Below, piece after piece: positions 27,307 through 37,300 of a DNA stretch of 64,000 nt (position 1 is its first letter; the number at the start of each line of letters is the position of its first letter). Both the position numbers and the translations under genes were made by a program. Source of the stretch: Marispirochaeta sp. Its GTDB lineage: Bacteria > Spirochaetota > Spirochaetia > JC444 > Marispirochaetaceae. The notes beneath the pieces were generated by a model, which saw nothing but the letters and a program-made list of their open reading frames with translations, was not told the DNA's origin and ran no database searches. Location of the stretch: NCBI RefSeq assembly GCF_963668165.1, contig NZ_OY764209.1, positions 1,736,001 to 1,800,000 on the forward strand, read 5' to 3'.

Positions 27307-28071
27307 TTTGATGAGGATGGAACATTTGTTTACCTTCCCTTCTCAGATCTCGAGAAAATGACCGAATACTTCAGGCGCTCTGTCTTGCGGTTCTTTACCG
27401 AAAAAAAGCTGCTTACCGAGCAATTTTCCCGAAATCTACTCTCATGGAAGCACTCAGGCTTCAGTATAGACAACAACAGCGTACGGATTCTCGATGGGAG
27501 ATCCCGGGAGAACCTTGCCCAGTATCTGGCCCGGCCTCCTATATCCTTGAAGAAGATCCACTATGAAGGGTTTAAGGGTCGCGTTCTCTTTCATACCCAT
27601 TACAGCGCGTATTTCAAGGAAAACGTTCATATGTTCAAGGCCTGTGACTTCCTGGCAGAGCTTACACAGCATATCCCTCCCAAGGGTGTGCAGTTGATAC
27701 GACGCTACGGATTGTACTCTTCCCGTATCAAAGGTGCTTGGCAGTCCATGCCACATGTTGCCGAACGTGCTCCGACCGGCTGGAAAATCCAGCACGAGAG
27801 CCAGATGGTAACTTCGAATCCTGAAGATTTCGAAACCTTCGAGAATACAGACTTTTCAGATGACTCCCCAGATACACGGGCTTACAAGAAAACATGGGCC
27901 CGATTGTTGTCAAAGGTTTATGAGATAGATCCTATGGTCTGCCCTAAATGCGGATCCGAAATGAAGGTGATAGCGATAATTCAGCAACCAGCAGAAATAG
28001 ACCGCATTCTCAGACATCTTGTAAAACAGGGACGGCCTCCCCCTGGATTTGATCCGGCTTCTCTGAATTAA

Positions 28072-28224
28072 TTGTCCTTTCTCCTGCATCGATCCACGGG
28101 CTTAGTGTGTTCTTTTGCCCAGTGCTTTCAGGTCATTATGGGTTTGTTTGGGTCTGTTTACCCGGTTTGAAGGATTTTGAAGGCCAACAAGGTGTCCCTG
28201 TTCGTTCCAGAGCGACGATTTCGG
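28072..28224 (+). repeat. 3' terminal region of the second IS91-type element
   Basis: Sequence after the transposase stop is shared, as reverse complement, with about 59765-59900 (TCATTATGGGTTTGTTTGGG, GAGCGACGATTTC). Similarity ends at about 28224, which sets the oriIS-side end of the element. Confidence 0.55.
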
Positions 28225-28577
28225 CCGATTTTGGGCAGAAGGCCCCCATTTTTCCTGTTTTCGTCTTAACGCCTTGGATCATTTTTCCTATCAGTTTGTG
28301 CGTGCCGTCAGGATCCGGACAGGCGTATATCGTTATGCCGCTGTTGGCTCCTCTGTTTGATGTTCTCCATATTTCAAGACAGGTCGCAATTATAGCTTTC
28401 CAGTATGGTGATGGTTTTACCAATATGATTATTCCCACCGGAGGAAATACTATGGCATGTATGGCCATATGCGGCATTTCATATCCCAAATGGCTTAAGT
28501 TTATTATTCCTCTTTATCTTTTACTCGGACTTATGGCGTGTGTCTCCATAACACTTGGTCTTATTATCGGGATCTAA
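28225..28577 (+). pseudogene. YfcC-family transporter, C-terminal fragment
   Basis: About 95 residues remain: PSGSGQAYIVMPLLAPLFDV, VAIIAFQYGDGFTNMIIPTGG and three membrane segments ending in LLLGLMACVSITLGLIIGI. This is the conserved end of YfcC/ArcD-like carriers of basic amino acids or dicarboxylates. The IS91-type element replaces everything upstream. Confidence 0.75.
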
Positions 28578-28621
28578 GAAATTACGTTCTCGTTATTACT
28601 TTTGTATAAAAAATAAGCCAT

Positions 28622-28655
28622 GGCGCTAATTGTTTTTTACAATTAGCGCCAATTT
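28622..28655 (+). terminator. rho-independent terminator
   Basis: A 12-bp perfect stem GGCGCTAATTGT / ACAATTAGCGCC with a T5 loop, followed by AATTTTT. It ends the YfcC remnant. Confidence 0.85.
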
Positions 28656-28835
28656 TTATTCCAGACTACTTTAAAAAAGGTGTCTTCTCATAGTCTATAT
28701 TCTCAGAATATGTTTTCGGATTTTCACAACATCGTGAGAGTTTTTTATCGCAGATTGTTTCTTTAATGCAGTTATTATTACTATAGGGATAATCAGTATT
28801 TATTGTGCAGATCAGATATACGATAGAGCAATAGA

Positions 28836-30137
28836 TCAGCGCCCCGATAATGCAGTTTCCCGGAAGTCGACCTGATTCATCATGACGTTGAGGATTTCGA
28901 TGTCTGTGCTCTTCATTCCCACACGGCCGACATAACCCATGCTCTGGATTGTGCTTTCTATATCATCCTTGATAAGGCCTTCTCCGGGCTCAAAGTAACG
29001 GTCTTTCATGCTAAGCTCATATCCCAGAATCGCAGCGTCCAGAGCGGATGATATTTTTGCTGCACAGGAGGCTTTTGCTCCGTCGCATACGATTCCACCT
29101 ACATTGGCAAGGGTATTAATAATAGTGTGGGAGATGTTAGAGTAGGTTCCGCCTGCCATATAGGTGATAGCCGCTCCAGCGCCGCATGCTGCCGTAACTG
29201 CACCGCAGAATGCGGAGAGACTTCCTATGTAGTGCTTTAAATGTATCGCTGTTAGGTTGCTTATTAGAAGAGCCCGATACAGTTTCTCCTGGGAGACCTT
29301 CCACTCGTTGGCATATTCTATTACGGGCAGAGATACTGTCATCCCCTGATTTCCGCTGCCCGAATTAATTACCACGGGCAGACTGCACCCACCCATCCTG
29401 GCGTCCGATCCTGATGAAGCATAGGCCTTGGCCCGGTTTTGCACTTCATTGCCGGAAGTCTCAAGCAGTGTCCTGCCAACCTGGGCTCCGAAACCCTCTT
29501 CCATGCCTTTTCTTGCTATGGCCGAGTTCATCTCAATCTGTCGATCAAGCAGGCCCTTAATCCTGTCCAAATCAATTCCGTTGGCAAAATCAAGAATATC
29601 GCGAATCGTCATGTTCCAGAATCCTTTCTGGTTTTTGTCTTCTTTTTCACCTTCAACTTGATAGATAACTTTCTCGTCTTTTTTTATCTCTTTTATCAGG
29701 GTATGCCGATTGATGATGGTAACACTGGCCGAACTTTTACCCTTCCGGACGGTGGCTATTATATAGAGATTTTCCACATCCTTCTGAAGTTTACAGCTGA
29801 AGTAACCTTCGGCCAGAAGTTTTCTTGTTTGTTCCCTGTCGAGATCGGTAACAGTTTCAAGAACTTCCAGCTCTCGATTTGGGTCTCCCCCGATAGCACC
29901 CAGAATGGCTGCCGCACCTACGCCCTTTAATCCTCCTGAATTTGGGACTTTTACGCCGTTAACGTTTTTGATGATATTGCCGCTGCAGCATATATCGATT
30001 TTATCGGGAAACTCTCCTAAAACTTGTCTGGCCTTGGCGGAGGCATAGGCGATGGCGATTGGTTCGGTACAGCCTAGGGCTGGCACCAGTTCACTATTGA
30101 GTATGTCTATATATTTCTGTTCTCTCATTGGCTCCAT
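28836..30137 (-). CDS. cyuA: L-cysteine desulfidase (CyuA/YhaM, UPF0597)
   Basis: The product has 433 residues. It breaks L-cysteine down to pyruvate, ammonia and sulfide with an iron-sulfur cluster. It shows ALGCTEPIAIAYA (Cys23), SGNIIKNVNGVKVPNSGG, ARMGGCSLPVVINSGSGNQG and the cluster region IVCDGAKASCAAK. I chose ATG 30137 (MEPMREQKY, GAGG upstream). A longer open frame reaches 30245, but it would run through the promoter and operator. It is transcribed away from the gntR gene, which probably controls it. Confidence 0.9.
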   Translation of the reverse strand: MEPMREQKYIDILNSELVPALGCTEPIAIAYASAKARQVLGEFPDKIDICCSGNIIKNVNGVKVPNSGGLKGVGAAAILGAIGGDPNRELEVLETVTDLDREQTRKLLAEGYFSCKLQKDVENLYIIATVRKGKSSASVTIINRHTLIKEIKKDEKVIYQVEGEKEDKNQKGFWNMTIRDILDFANGIDLDRIKGLLDRQIEMNSAIARKGMEEGFGAQVGRTLLETSGNEVQNRAKAYASSGSDARMGGCSLPVVINSGSGNQGMTVSLPVIEYANEWKVSQEKLYRALLISNLTAIHLKHYIGSLSAFCGAVTAACGAGAAITYMAGGTYSNISHTIINTLANVGGIVCDGAKASCAAKISSALDAAILGYELSMKDRYFEPGEGLIKDDIESTIQSMGYVGRVGMKSTDIEILNVMMNQVDFRETALSGR

Positions 30138-30147
30138 GATGTTCCTC

Positions 30148-30200
30148 GTATTACCACTGGTATTATCAGTAATAATATCAGTGGTAATACGAGTGGTCAA
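30148..30200 (-). promoter_or_regulatory. cyuA promoter inside a large palindrome
   Basis: The inverted repeat GTATTACCACTG (30148-30159) / CAGTGGTAATAC (30179-30190) is perfect, and the sequence between is itself partly palindromic. The cyuA promoter TTGACC (30200-30195), 17 bp, TATTAT (30177-30172) overlaps it, so a bound dimer or tetramer would block RNA polymerase. Confidence 0.75.
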
Positions 30201-30297
30201 TCCCCTTGTTTCTCTTTTACATGCTATTGTTTTATGATAAAACAACTTATATTGGCCCGAATGATCCGCTGCAGGATGATTCGTCGAGGGGACGGGA

Positions 30298-30927
30298 ATG
30301 AGTTTAAAGGATAAGGTTTACAATGCAATTCTGGATGACATTATTTCATTGGAATATCATCCCGGCGATATACTGAACGAGCGGAGTCTGATTGACAGAT
30401 ATCAGTGCAGCAAATCGCCTGTCAGAGAAGCCCTCATGACCCTTTGCTCAGAGAATGTTTTGCGTAATATTCCCCGCTATGGTTATGAAGTTATCAGGCT
30501 GACGGAAGATGACATCTCGGAAATGATACAGTTTCGACTGATTCTTGAGAGCGGTATGCTCAGTATGTATTATAATAGTTTTACTGCGGAGCAGATCGGG
30601 GAGTTGGAAGAGATAGATGAAAAATGCCAGAGCGACAGTTCCGATGTATGGACTCACTGGGCCCATAATGTGGAATTTCATCTGAAGCTGATCGAGTCAT
30701 GCGGAAGCAAATTCGCCATGGAAGAATTGGAACGCTGTATGAATCGTCTCAAAAGGGCCTATGCGCAGTTCTATAAAAATAAAAACGACATCAAGCTTCT
30801 TTCGACCGACACAAAGCATCACTCGGAGATCATTGCGGGCCTGAAAAACAAAAATTCCACACAGATTCTTAAGAATCTGACTGCCGATCTAAACGATTTT
30901 GGAGGACTGGAAAACTATATTGTATAG
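30298..30927 (+). CDS. GntR-family regulator with FCD domain
   Basis: The product has 209 residues. The winged helix lies at 5-70 (LNERSLIDRYQCSKSPVREALMTLCSENVL) and an FCD ligand-binding domain follows, with metal-type histidines (WAHNVEFHLKLIES, TKHHSEIIAGL). It is divergent from cyuA, with the palindrome at 30148-30190 between them, so it is the likely repressor or sensor for cysteine or a related metabolite (inference). GAGGGGACGGGA precedes the ATG. Confidence 0.85.
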   Translation: MSLKDKVYNAILDDIISLEYHPGDILNERSLIDRYQCSKSPVREALMTLCSENVLRNIPRYGYEVIRLTEDDISEMIQFRLILESGMLSMYYNSFTAEQIGELEEIDEKCQSDSSDVWTHWAHNVEFHLKLIESCGSKFAMEELERCMNRLKRAYAQFYKNKNDIKLLSTDTKHHSEIIAGLKNKNSTQILKNLTADLNDFGGLENYIV

Positions 30928-31114
30928 TATCCGGGTCTTTCAAGGATCATCTCCTGCTAAACAGTATTTGTAAAATATATTGAAAATAAAGAAGAGAACG
31001 TGACAACCCGTATTTTATACAAAAGCTTATTTTGATATTTCCACTATATGCAGATAGAGATAGCTCTTGCTGAAGATAGAAGTTATCCGTTGGCAGGGGC
31101 TATGCCGGACGGGC

Positions 31115-31147
31115 ATAAAAAACCGAATCAATAGGATGATTCGGTTT
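31115..31147 (-). terminator. terminator of the tRNA gene
   Basis: On the minus strand an 11-bp stem AAACCGAATCA / TGATTCGGTTT is followed by a T-run. It begins 3 bp after the tRNA end. Confidence 0.85.
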
Positions 31148-31150
31148 GGT

Positions 31151-31223
31151 TAGCAGGGGCAGGACTCGAACCTGCGACCTCCGGATTATGAGCCCGACGA
31201 GCTGCCAACTGCTCTACCCTGCG
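31151..31223 (-). tRNA. tRNA-Met (CAT), initiator type
   Basis: Cloverleaf on the minus strand: acceptor CGCAGGG / CCCTGCT, D-stem GAGC / GCTC, anticodon stem TCGGG / TCCGG with loop CTCATAA (anticodon CAT), and T-stem GCAGG / CCTGC. The C1-U72 mismatch and the GGG in the anticodon stem are initiator marks, although G31 pairs with U39 here. CCA is not encoded directly after the discriminator. Confidence 0.8.
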
Positions 31224-31425
31224 TCGTTGTGGAAAGTAATGTAGTCTCATTGTCAACACCGGAATGAAATTGCAGTTTTTCACCGGAGTTAAATTGCAGA
31301 CTTCCGGCAAAAATTTTTAGAAGCCAACGGCTCCGATTTTCATTGATCTTCCCCCCCCCAAAAACTGGACAGGGGAACTGTCATTATGAACTTAGTATGT
31401 ACATAATGACAGAACAGGGGGATCG

Positions 31426-31692
31426 ATGAAAAAATCAGCATACACGGAAGCGCAGATCAGTTATGCGCTACAACAAGCGGAAACTGGAACACCTGTTTCT
31501 GAGGTATGTCGGAGGATGGGAATTTCCGAAAACACCTTCTGTCGCTGGGAAAAGAAATACTTGGGGATGCTTTCAGGTGATCTGCGAAAGCTTCGGCAAC
31601 TTGAAGAAGAGAATCGTCAACTCAAGCAGATGGTAGCCGATCTCAGCTTAGATAAACATATGCTTCAAGAGGTGTTATCAAAAAAAGTGTGA
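31426..31692 (+). CDS. IS3 OrfA
   Basis: The product has 88 residues. Helix-turn-helix ([20 protein letters not shown], then [17 protein letters not shown]), then a leucine-rich coiled coil ([18 protein letters not shown]). It ends in a slippery run A7G just before the stop, suited to -1 frameshifting into orfB. Confidence 0.85.
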   Translation: MKKSAYTEAQISYALQQAETGTPVSEVCRRMGISENTFCRWEKKYLGMLSGDLRKLRQLEEENRQLKQMVADLSLDKHMLQEVLSKKV

Positions 31693-32528
31693 CGCCGGCT
31701 CGGCGGCGTGACCTTGTAGATTGGCTCCATGATGAGTACGGTGTCGGTATCAAGCGTGGGTGTAATGTGCTATCATTGAACAGAGCATCGTACTACTACG
31801 TTCCACACCGAGATGACCAAATGATGCTCCGCATGAAGATTCGCCAGTACGTAGAATCTCATGTGAAATACGGGTATCTGCGAATTCACGTTCTTTTGCA
31901 GAGAGAAGGGCTGAGAATTGGCAAGAACCACGTATATCGTCTGTATTGCCTTGAGGGGCTTAACTTACGACGGAAGTATAGTCGACGAAAGGTGGTATCA
32001 TCACCTCGTGTTGAGCTTCCCTGTGAGAGTCGACCTAACGAATCCTGGGCAATGGATTTTGTCTCTGATCAGTTATTCGATGGGCGTCGGTTTCGTAGCC
32101 TGACGTTGATTGATTCTTACACACGAGAATGTTTGGCCATTCATGTGGATAAGACTATTTGTGGAAGCGATGTCGTTGAAAGACTTGAGATATTGAAAAG
32201 TACTCGTGGCGTCCCGGAGTCTATTCGTGTTGATACCGGCCCAGAGTTCATCTCAAAGGCTCTGGATATCTGGGCATACCAGGAAGGCGTCAAACTTCAG
32301 TTCTCTCGGCCTGGTAAGCCAACAGACAACGCAAAGATTGAGTCGTTCAATGGGAGCTACCGAAATGAGTGTCTGCAAACGCATTGGTTTTTGTCTTTGA
32401 AAGATGCTCGTGTTAAGATAGAAAACTGGCGGATGGAATATAATGAATACCGCCCACATAGCTCGCTCAAGAATAAAACTCCGAGCGAATTCTTCCGGGA
32501 GCAATCGCTTCATATCCCGGTCTGTTAG
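31689..32528 (+). CDS. IS3 OrfB transposase
   Basis: The product has 279 residues. The rve core shows the DDE residues in [19 protein letters not shown] and [16 protein letters not shown]. The start is a GTG within the orfA end, so the natural product is probably the frameshift fusion OrfAB. The frame is intact. Confidence 0.9.
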   Translation: MTPARRRDLVDWLHDEYGVGIKRGCNVLSLNRASYYYVPHRDDQMMLRMKIRQYVESHVKYGYLRIHVLLQREGLRIGKNHVYRLYCLEGLNLRRKYSRRKVVSSPRVELPCESRPNESWAMDFVSDQLFDGRRFRSLTLIDSYTRECLAIHVDKTICGSDVVERLEILKSTRGVPESIRVDTGPEFISKALDIWAYQEGVKLQFSRPGKPTDNAKIESFNGSYRNECLQTHWFLSLKDARVKIENWRMEYNEYRPHSSLKNKTPSEFFREQSLHIPVC

Positions 32529-32567
32529 GCCGGTTTAATGATACTAACCGTGTCCAGAAAACTGGGG

Positions 32568-32952
32568 AACATCAAGAAGAAGATTTGTTGATTATTAAAT
32601 GTCTACAAAACTAGGGGTATTCCACTTTTTAGTTATCTAAAATTGCGAACTTTTCTGGACGTTATCGATCTTCGACCTCTCATTTGCAGATGGACCGATG
32701 GACCTTCCGAGGATTAATATCAAAAGTGCGAAAGAATTTTTACGCTACCAATTCTTTTATTGTTGAAGGCGTAATGCATTCTTTCTTATCCGTTTTGGAA
32801 ATGTTACATAACATTATCTATTACATAGGAAATTATATGTAATATCTATGTAGTGTTTGAGTGTTGACAGTTTCATGCTTCATGGCTGAAAATTCCATGC
32901 ATATCTCAGGTGGAGTTAAAGCTTTTTTGAATATGAGAACAGGAGTTTAAGA
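32568..32952 (+). promoter_or_regulatory. upstream region of the amidohydrolase operon
   Basis: No gene. It contains an 8-bp inverted repeat ATTACATA / TATGTAAT at 32820-32843 and a TTGACA box at 32864-32869 with a weak -10 (TGAAAA) 17 bp later. The repeat sits about 20 bp before the -35 box, an activator position, possibly for the LuxR-type protein encoded at 34324. Confidence 0.45.
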
Positions 32953-34284
32953 ATGAATAGGAAATATATAGAGGGATTGAAGCAAGCTGCATTCGAGGAA
33001 ATCGACCTACACAGGCAGCGGATTATCGAATTAGGAAAGTCCATATGGAAGGAGCCGGAACAGGGCTTTCAGGAATATAAGACTGCGGAAAAAGTAGCGG
33101 CGGCGTTTCGGGAGATAGACATCCCCTTCGAGTCTGGACTCGCGCTTACAGGAGTGAAGGGACGGCTTACGGGAGCCACTCCCGGCCCAACCGTTGCGGT
33201 CATTGGTGAACTTGATGCACTTATCAATCCTGACCATCCAGAGGCGGATAAGGATACAGGCGCAGTCCACGCCTGCGGTCATTTTGCTCAGATAGCGGCA
33301 ATTATTGGTGCAGGGTATGGGCTGAAATCTATACTTCCGAAGCTTTCGGGAGAAGTTGTACTCTTTGCCGTTCCCGCCGAGGAAGGAATAAATCTGGATT
33401 TTCGAAAGGGGTTACGAGATGAGGGGAAAATAAAATACATTGGCGGGAAACAGGAGTTGGTTCGGATAGGAGCGTTCGATGATATCGATCTATCGTTCAT
33501 GCAACACAACGGTGAAGGCGAAGGACCGGTTAAGGCCACGTTCCGAACCAATAATGCCTTTATTACTAAGGTTGTCCGCTTTTCGGGGAAAGCTTCCCAT
33601 GCAGCGGGTGCTCCAGAAAAGGGAATCAATGCACTACAGGCATACACAATTGCCCAGGCTGCCATAAACGCGCAGCGGGAGACCTTTAAGGATGAAGATG
33701 CGGTACGGGTGCATGGGATTGTTACTAGGGGTGGTACCAGTGTCAATGTCACTCCTGGGGAGGTAATGGTGGAAATGCTTCTCCGCGCGAAGACACTGGA
33801 AGCACTAAAGGATGTAGATAAAAAGATAAATCTCTCTCTTCGGGCCGGGGGAATGGGTGTAGGTGCAGCGGTAGAAATCGCTACATATCCCGGGTATTTA
33901 CCTTTGGTTCAGAATTCACAGCTGGCTGACTGCTGGACCAGGAATGCCGAAGCGGTGCTTGGTGCAGGACAGGTGAAGGACATGGGGCACAGTGCCGGTT
34001 CGACAGATATGGGAGATCTGTCACAACTCATGCCTTGTATTCATCCACTCATAGAAGGTGGATTCTATGGTACTCTCCACGGTTCCGATTTCAAGCTCTT
34101 TGATGAGGATACGGCGTTTATTATTCCTGCCAAAATCGCGACGGCGACGGTCATCGATCTGTTGAGCGGGGAAGCAGAGGAAGCGACACGTATCATAGAG
34201 GGATATTCGCCTCCTTTGACAAAAAAGAGTTATTTGGACTTGCTCGATTCGTATTCTTACAGTGAGGAGTTTTCCTCCATATAA
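32953..34284 (+). CDS. M20-family amidohydrolase, AbgB-like
   Basis: The product has 443 residues. It is a zinc peptidase of the M20 family, closest in layout to AbgB/aminoacyl amidohydrolases: metal-binding HACGHFAQIAAI near residue 107, VPAEEG, the dimerisation domain (KVVRFSGKASHAAGAPEKGINAL) and GHSAGSTDMGDLS. It would hydrolyse N-acyl or aminobenzoyl amino acids or short peptides in the cytoplasm. GGAG precedes the ATG. The genes downstream are a regulator and a peptide importer in the same direction, which fits import followed by hydrolysis. Confidence 0.85.
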   Translation: MNRKYIEGLKQAAFEEIDLHRQRIIELGKSIWKEPEQGFQEYKTAEKVAAAFREIDIPFESGLALTGVKGRLTGATPGPTVAVIGELDALINPDHPEADKDTGAVHACGHFAQIAAIIGAGYGLKSILPKLSGEVVLFAVPAEEGINLDFRKGLRDEGKIKYIGGKQELVRIGAFDDIDLSFMQHNGEGEGPVKATFRTNNAFITKVVRFSGKASHAAGAPEKGINALQAYTIAQAAINAQRETFKDEDAVRVHGIVTRGGTSVNVTPGEVMVEMLLRAKTLEALKDVDKKINLSLRAGGMGVGAAVEIATYPGYLPLVQNSQLADCWTRNAEAVLGAGQVKDMGHSAGSTDMGDLSQLMPCIHPLIEGGFYGTLHGSDFKLFDEDTAFIIPAKIATATVIDLLSGEAEEATRIIEGYSPPLTKKSYLDLLDSYSYSEEFSSI

Positions 34285-34323
34285 CGACCAGAGAGAATGA
34301 GAAAGAAATGAAGAGAAGTATTA

Positions 34324-37300
34324 GTGAAAGCAAACAACATTTATCTAAACGCATTCTCTGATTTGGTATCCTTAACATATTTCTCCTGTGTTCTTCTTGC
34401 CCTCCCTTGCATATCCTATGCACAAGACAGCGAATACAATCACTCGAACGTCTTTTTTGAAACGATACGGATGCCTGGGAGCAGTTTCAGCATCATGGAA
34501 GATCGAAGAGGGTTCTTGTGGCTTGGAACGGATATCGGGTTGTGGAGATACGACGGATATGAGTTTGTGGACTACAGCCAAATCGTTCCTGAACAGATTG
34601 ATTCGCAAATTTATCAGGACAGCGAAGGCATAATATGGATAGGGTCGATCGGTGGCCTTTTCGCTTTCGATCCGGTAACTGAAAAAACGGTACCTCACAA
34701 ATATTCGTCAGCCGATCCTGACAGCATTAGCGCCCATGTGTTTCAGGAGAAGAGACACGCCTTTTGCGAAGATGTTCGTGGGCAATTGTGGATAGCCACC
34801 GAAAATGGATTGAACTCGTACAATAGGTCAACTAGCGCCTTCAAGGCATATAACATGGACAACAGTGGTCTCCTGGATGATTCAATTTCTGCCGTTATTT
34901 CATCCAGGAACGGGATGCTCTGGGTTGCAACAGCATCAGGACTTCAGAAGTTCAATCCGGATGCCGGGGTGGTCGAAGCGAGTTACTCTGATGCGCCAAA
35001 GGACATCACTTCTTTATGTGAAGATCCTCATGGTGTTCTTTGGATCGGATCGAATAGTGATGGAGTACACCGATTCGACCCGACTACCGAAGAGTTCACC
35101 TCTTATCGACACGATCCGACAGATTCTGCCAGTATCAGCAGCAATGCTGTTAACCACCTCATGATTCCCAGCAATACACCCAATGCCCTCTGGATTGCGA
35201 CCGACGATGCAGGTCTGAATGTGCTCGACCTTATTTCGGGAGATGTAGATAAGTTCTCGTATGATCCGGGGCACCCAGAAAACGGATGCATATCCGGAAA
35301 CCAACTAACCCAGGTTATTGAGGACAACATGGGATCTATTCTGGTAGTGGATGCCTTTGGTTTCCTAAACCGTTTTGATCCTGGACTGCCAAGATTTGTA
35401 AAGTATCCAGGAAATACCAGAAATAAGGAAGTAGTTTCGAGCTTCCAATCGTATAGTGTTGCCCAAGACGCGGAAGGTGACATCTGGATATGCGAAGGTG
35501 CTACCGCAATGATGTACAGGTATGACCCTTCAGATGATTCTTCTGAGGTGCAGTATCGCCTGCCTCATTATCTGGCAAGTCCGAACATTGGCTGTGTTGC
35601 AGACAAGGTGAACAACATACTGTGGATCTCTACGAAGGATCGCATCGTCCGTTTCAATCCCCGGCTGGAAAGGGTTACCGCCGAGATCCCTGCAGATGTA
35701 GAGCTGTTGAATGGAATCACCGACAATGTAGATCCAGATATTCTCTGGTTTGGATCGAGGACCAGCGGGTTAGTTAAAGTAAACACGCGCACATCTGTAA
35801 CTAAATACTTCACCCATCAGCGGGATGATCCCTTATCTGTAGGTTCGTCCCATGTTCTTGTGCTCGCCCAACATGCAGATGGCAGGATTTGGATATCAGT
35901 CTTGGGTGCGGGACTTCAGCTTTTCGATCCTGAAAGGGAAGTAGTTACCGCGTGGTACACCCTCAACTACGGCGCCGGAAATCCTGCAGGACTGTTCACT
36001 GACTCACTGGGGCGAATTTGGATAACGTTCCATAACGGAGGACCCGGCCTGTTTAATCCTGCAACAAGGGAATTTCAGGATTTTGAGGAACTGACTGGAC
36101 GCGCCTGGCCTGCCCGAGGCTCTACTGGGATAATCAAAGATGAACGTGGCACGTTCTGGGTAAGCGGAAACGGCACCGGTGAGATCGTCCAGTTCAACCC
36201 GGAGAATAATGCAACAAGACTCTACACTCAGGTGGATGGAATAGCAGCTGGTATATCGCTGTCCTGGCAAGGACGCCCGGTTTGTGACGTGGAAGGTGGC
36301 ATATGGATTTCCGGTAGCGGCGGAGTGACCCGGTTTTTCCCCAGCCGCATGGAAGATAACGCCTATCTTCCATCGGTATACATAACGGAACTGACCCAAG
36401 ACGGGGTTCCGATTGAGACCGGCAATGCCGTTGAGTTCACAACGGAACTCGCCCTACCCCCGGAGAAAAACTATTTCGAGTTTAAAGCTTCAGCACTCAA
36501 CTATCGTCTCCCAAAACTCAATCGATACAGGTATAAACTCATAGGATGGGACACTCATTGGCATGATATGGGGACGAGGCGAACCGGACAATACTCGAAC
36601 CTGAGTGAAGGGATGTACATCCTCGAGGTAGAAGGCTCGAATAACGATGGTGCCTGGTGTGAGCGGCCAGCAAGGCTCTTTATTTATGTGGAGCCGCGGG
36701 TGCCGGATTCGGCCCAGCTCATCACTTTGGACAATATACGTCAAAGTAGAAGGGCAATTCTCCCTAATGACCAGAACACAATACTGTTTGAAGCAGTTCC
36801 ATTGGATTTTTCGATTGTCAAAAAGAAGAACATTGAATATCAGCTTGAAGGCTATGAAAATCAGTGGACTTTGATCACGAACAGCCGCTATGTCCGCTAT
36901 AACAAAATACCTGTGGGAAGATACTTGTTCAAAGTAAGAGACAATGAAACAGGTGAAATGTCTGTCCTGCCTGTGAGGATCCGTCCACCGTTCTATCGTT
37001 CCTGGTGGTTTATTGGCCTCATTGGACTGACCGTCATCGGCATAGTTCTTGTTTTCTACAGGATGCAAATTGCTCATCTAAAACGGGAAAAAACTGAAGA
37101 ACTACGGCACCAGCACGCGACGCAGCAGGAAGAATTGCGGCATGTCGAAGAAGAGAAAAAACTGGAATGCGAAAAGCGGAAAGCGGTAGAGGCCCATCGA
37201 GAAAGTGAGATGCGGTATCGTGACCTCCTGGCAACTATGACTGAAGGTTTCATAATCGTGAATGAAGAAGGCGACTTGAGCTATGCGAATGAGCGCTTCT

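Larger units (their letters stand above)
25172..28071 (+). pseudogene. IS91-type (Y2/HUH) transposase, central and C-terminal parts, interrupted by IS1634
   Basis: The frame runs from 25172 (KFRLERIQTVGEHFLTCGDY) through a zinc-binding segment (CSNPDCGHNYFRPFSCKGFYLCPSC) and the HUH motif (NPHFHAILLEGGFD). IS1634 copy 2 interrupts it at 25631, and it resumes at 27307 (EDGTFVYLPFSDLEKM) to DPASLN at 28071. The IS1634 insertion is flanked by TTTGAT repeats. The N-terminal 48 codons are at 46480-46621 on the other strand, displaced by inversion. A second, chimeric copy lies at 59926-60975. Confidence 0.85.
31356..32567 (+). mobile_element. IS3-family element (IS407-like)
   Basis: The ends are CCCCAAAAACTGGACA (left) and TGTCCAGAAAACTGGGG (right), imperfect repeats. 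A run of nine C lies at the left border, so the first base is uncertain. It encodes orfA and orfB in the standard overlapping arrangement. Confidence 0.75.

Noticed and set aside
31224..31345. IS end repeats (CACCGGAATGAAATTGCAG and CACCGGAGTTAAATTGCAG).
   Set aside because: They look like a pair of IS21-type terminal repeats, but no transposase or second end could be linked to them.
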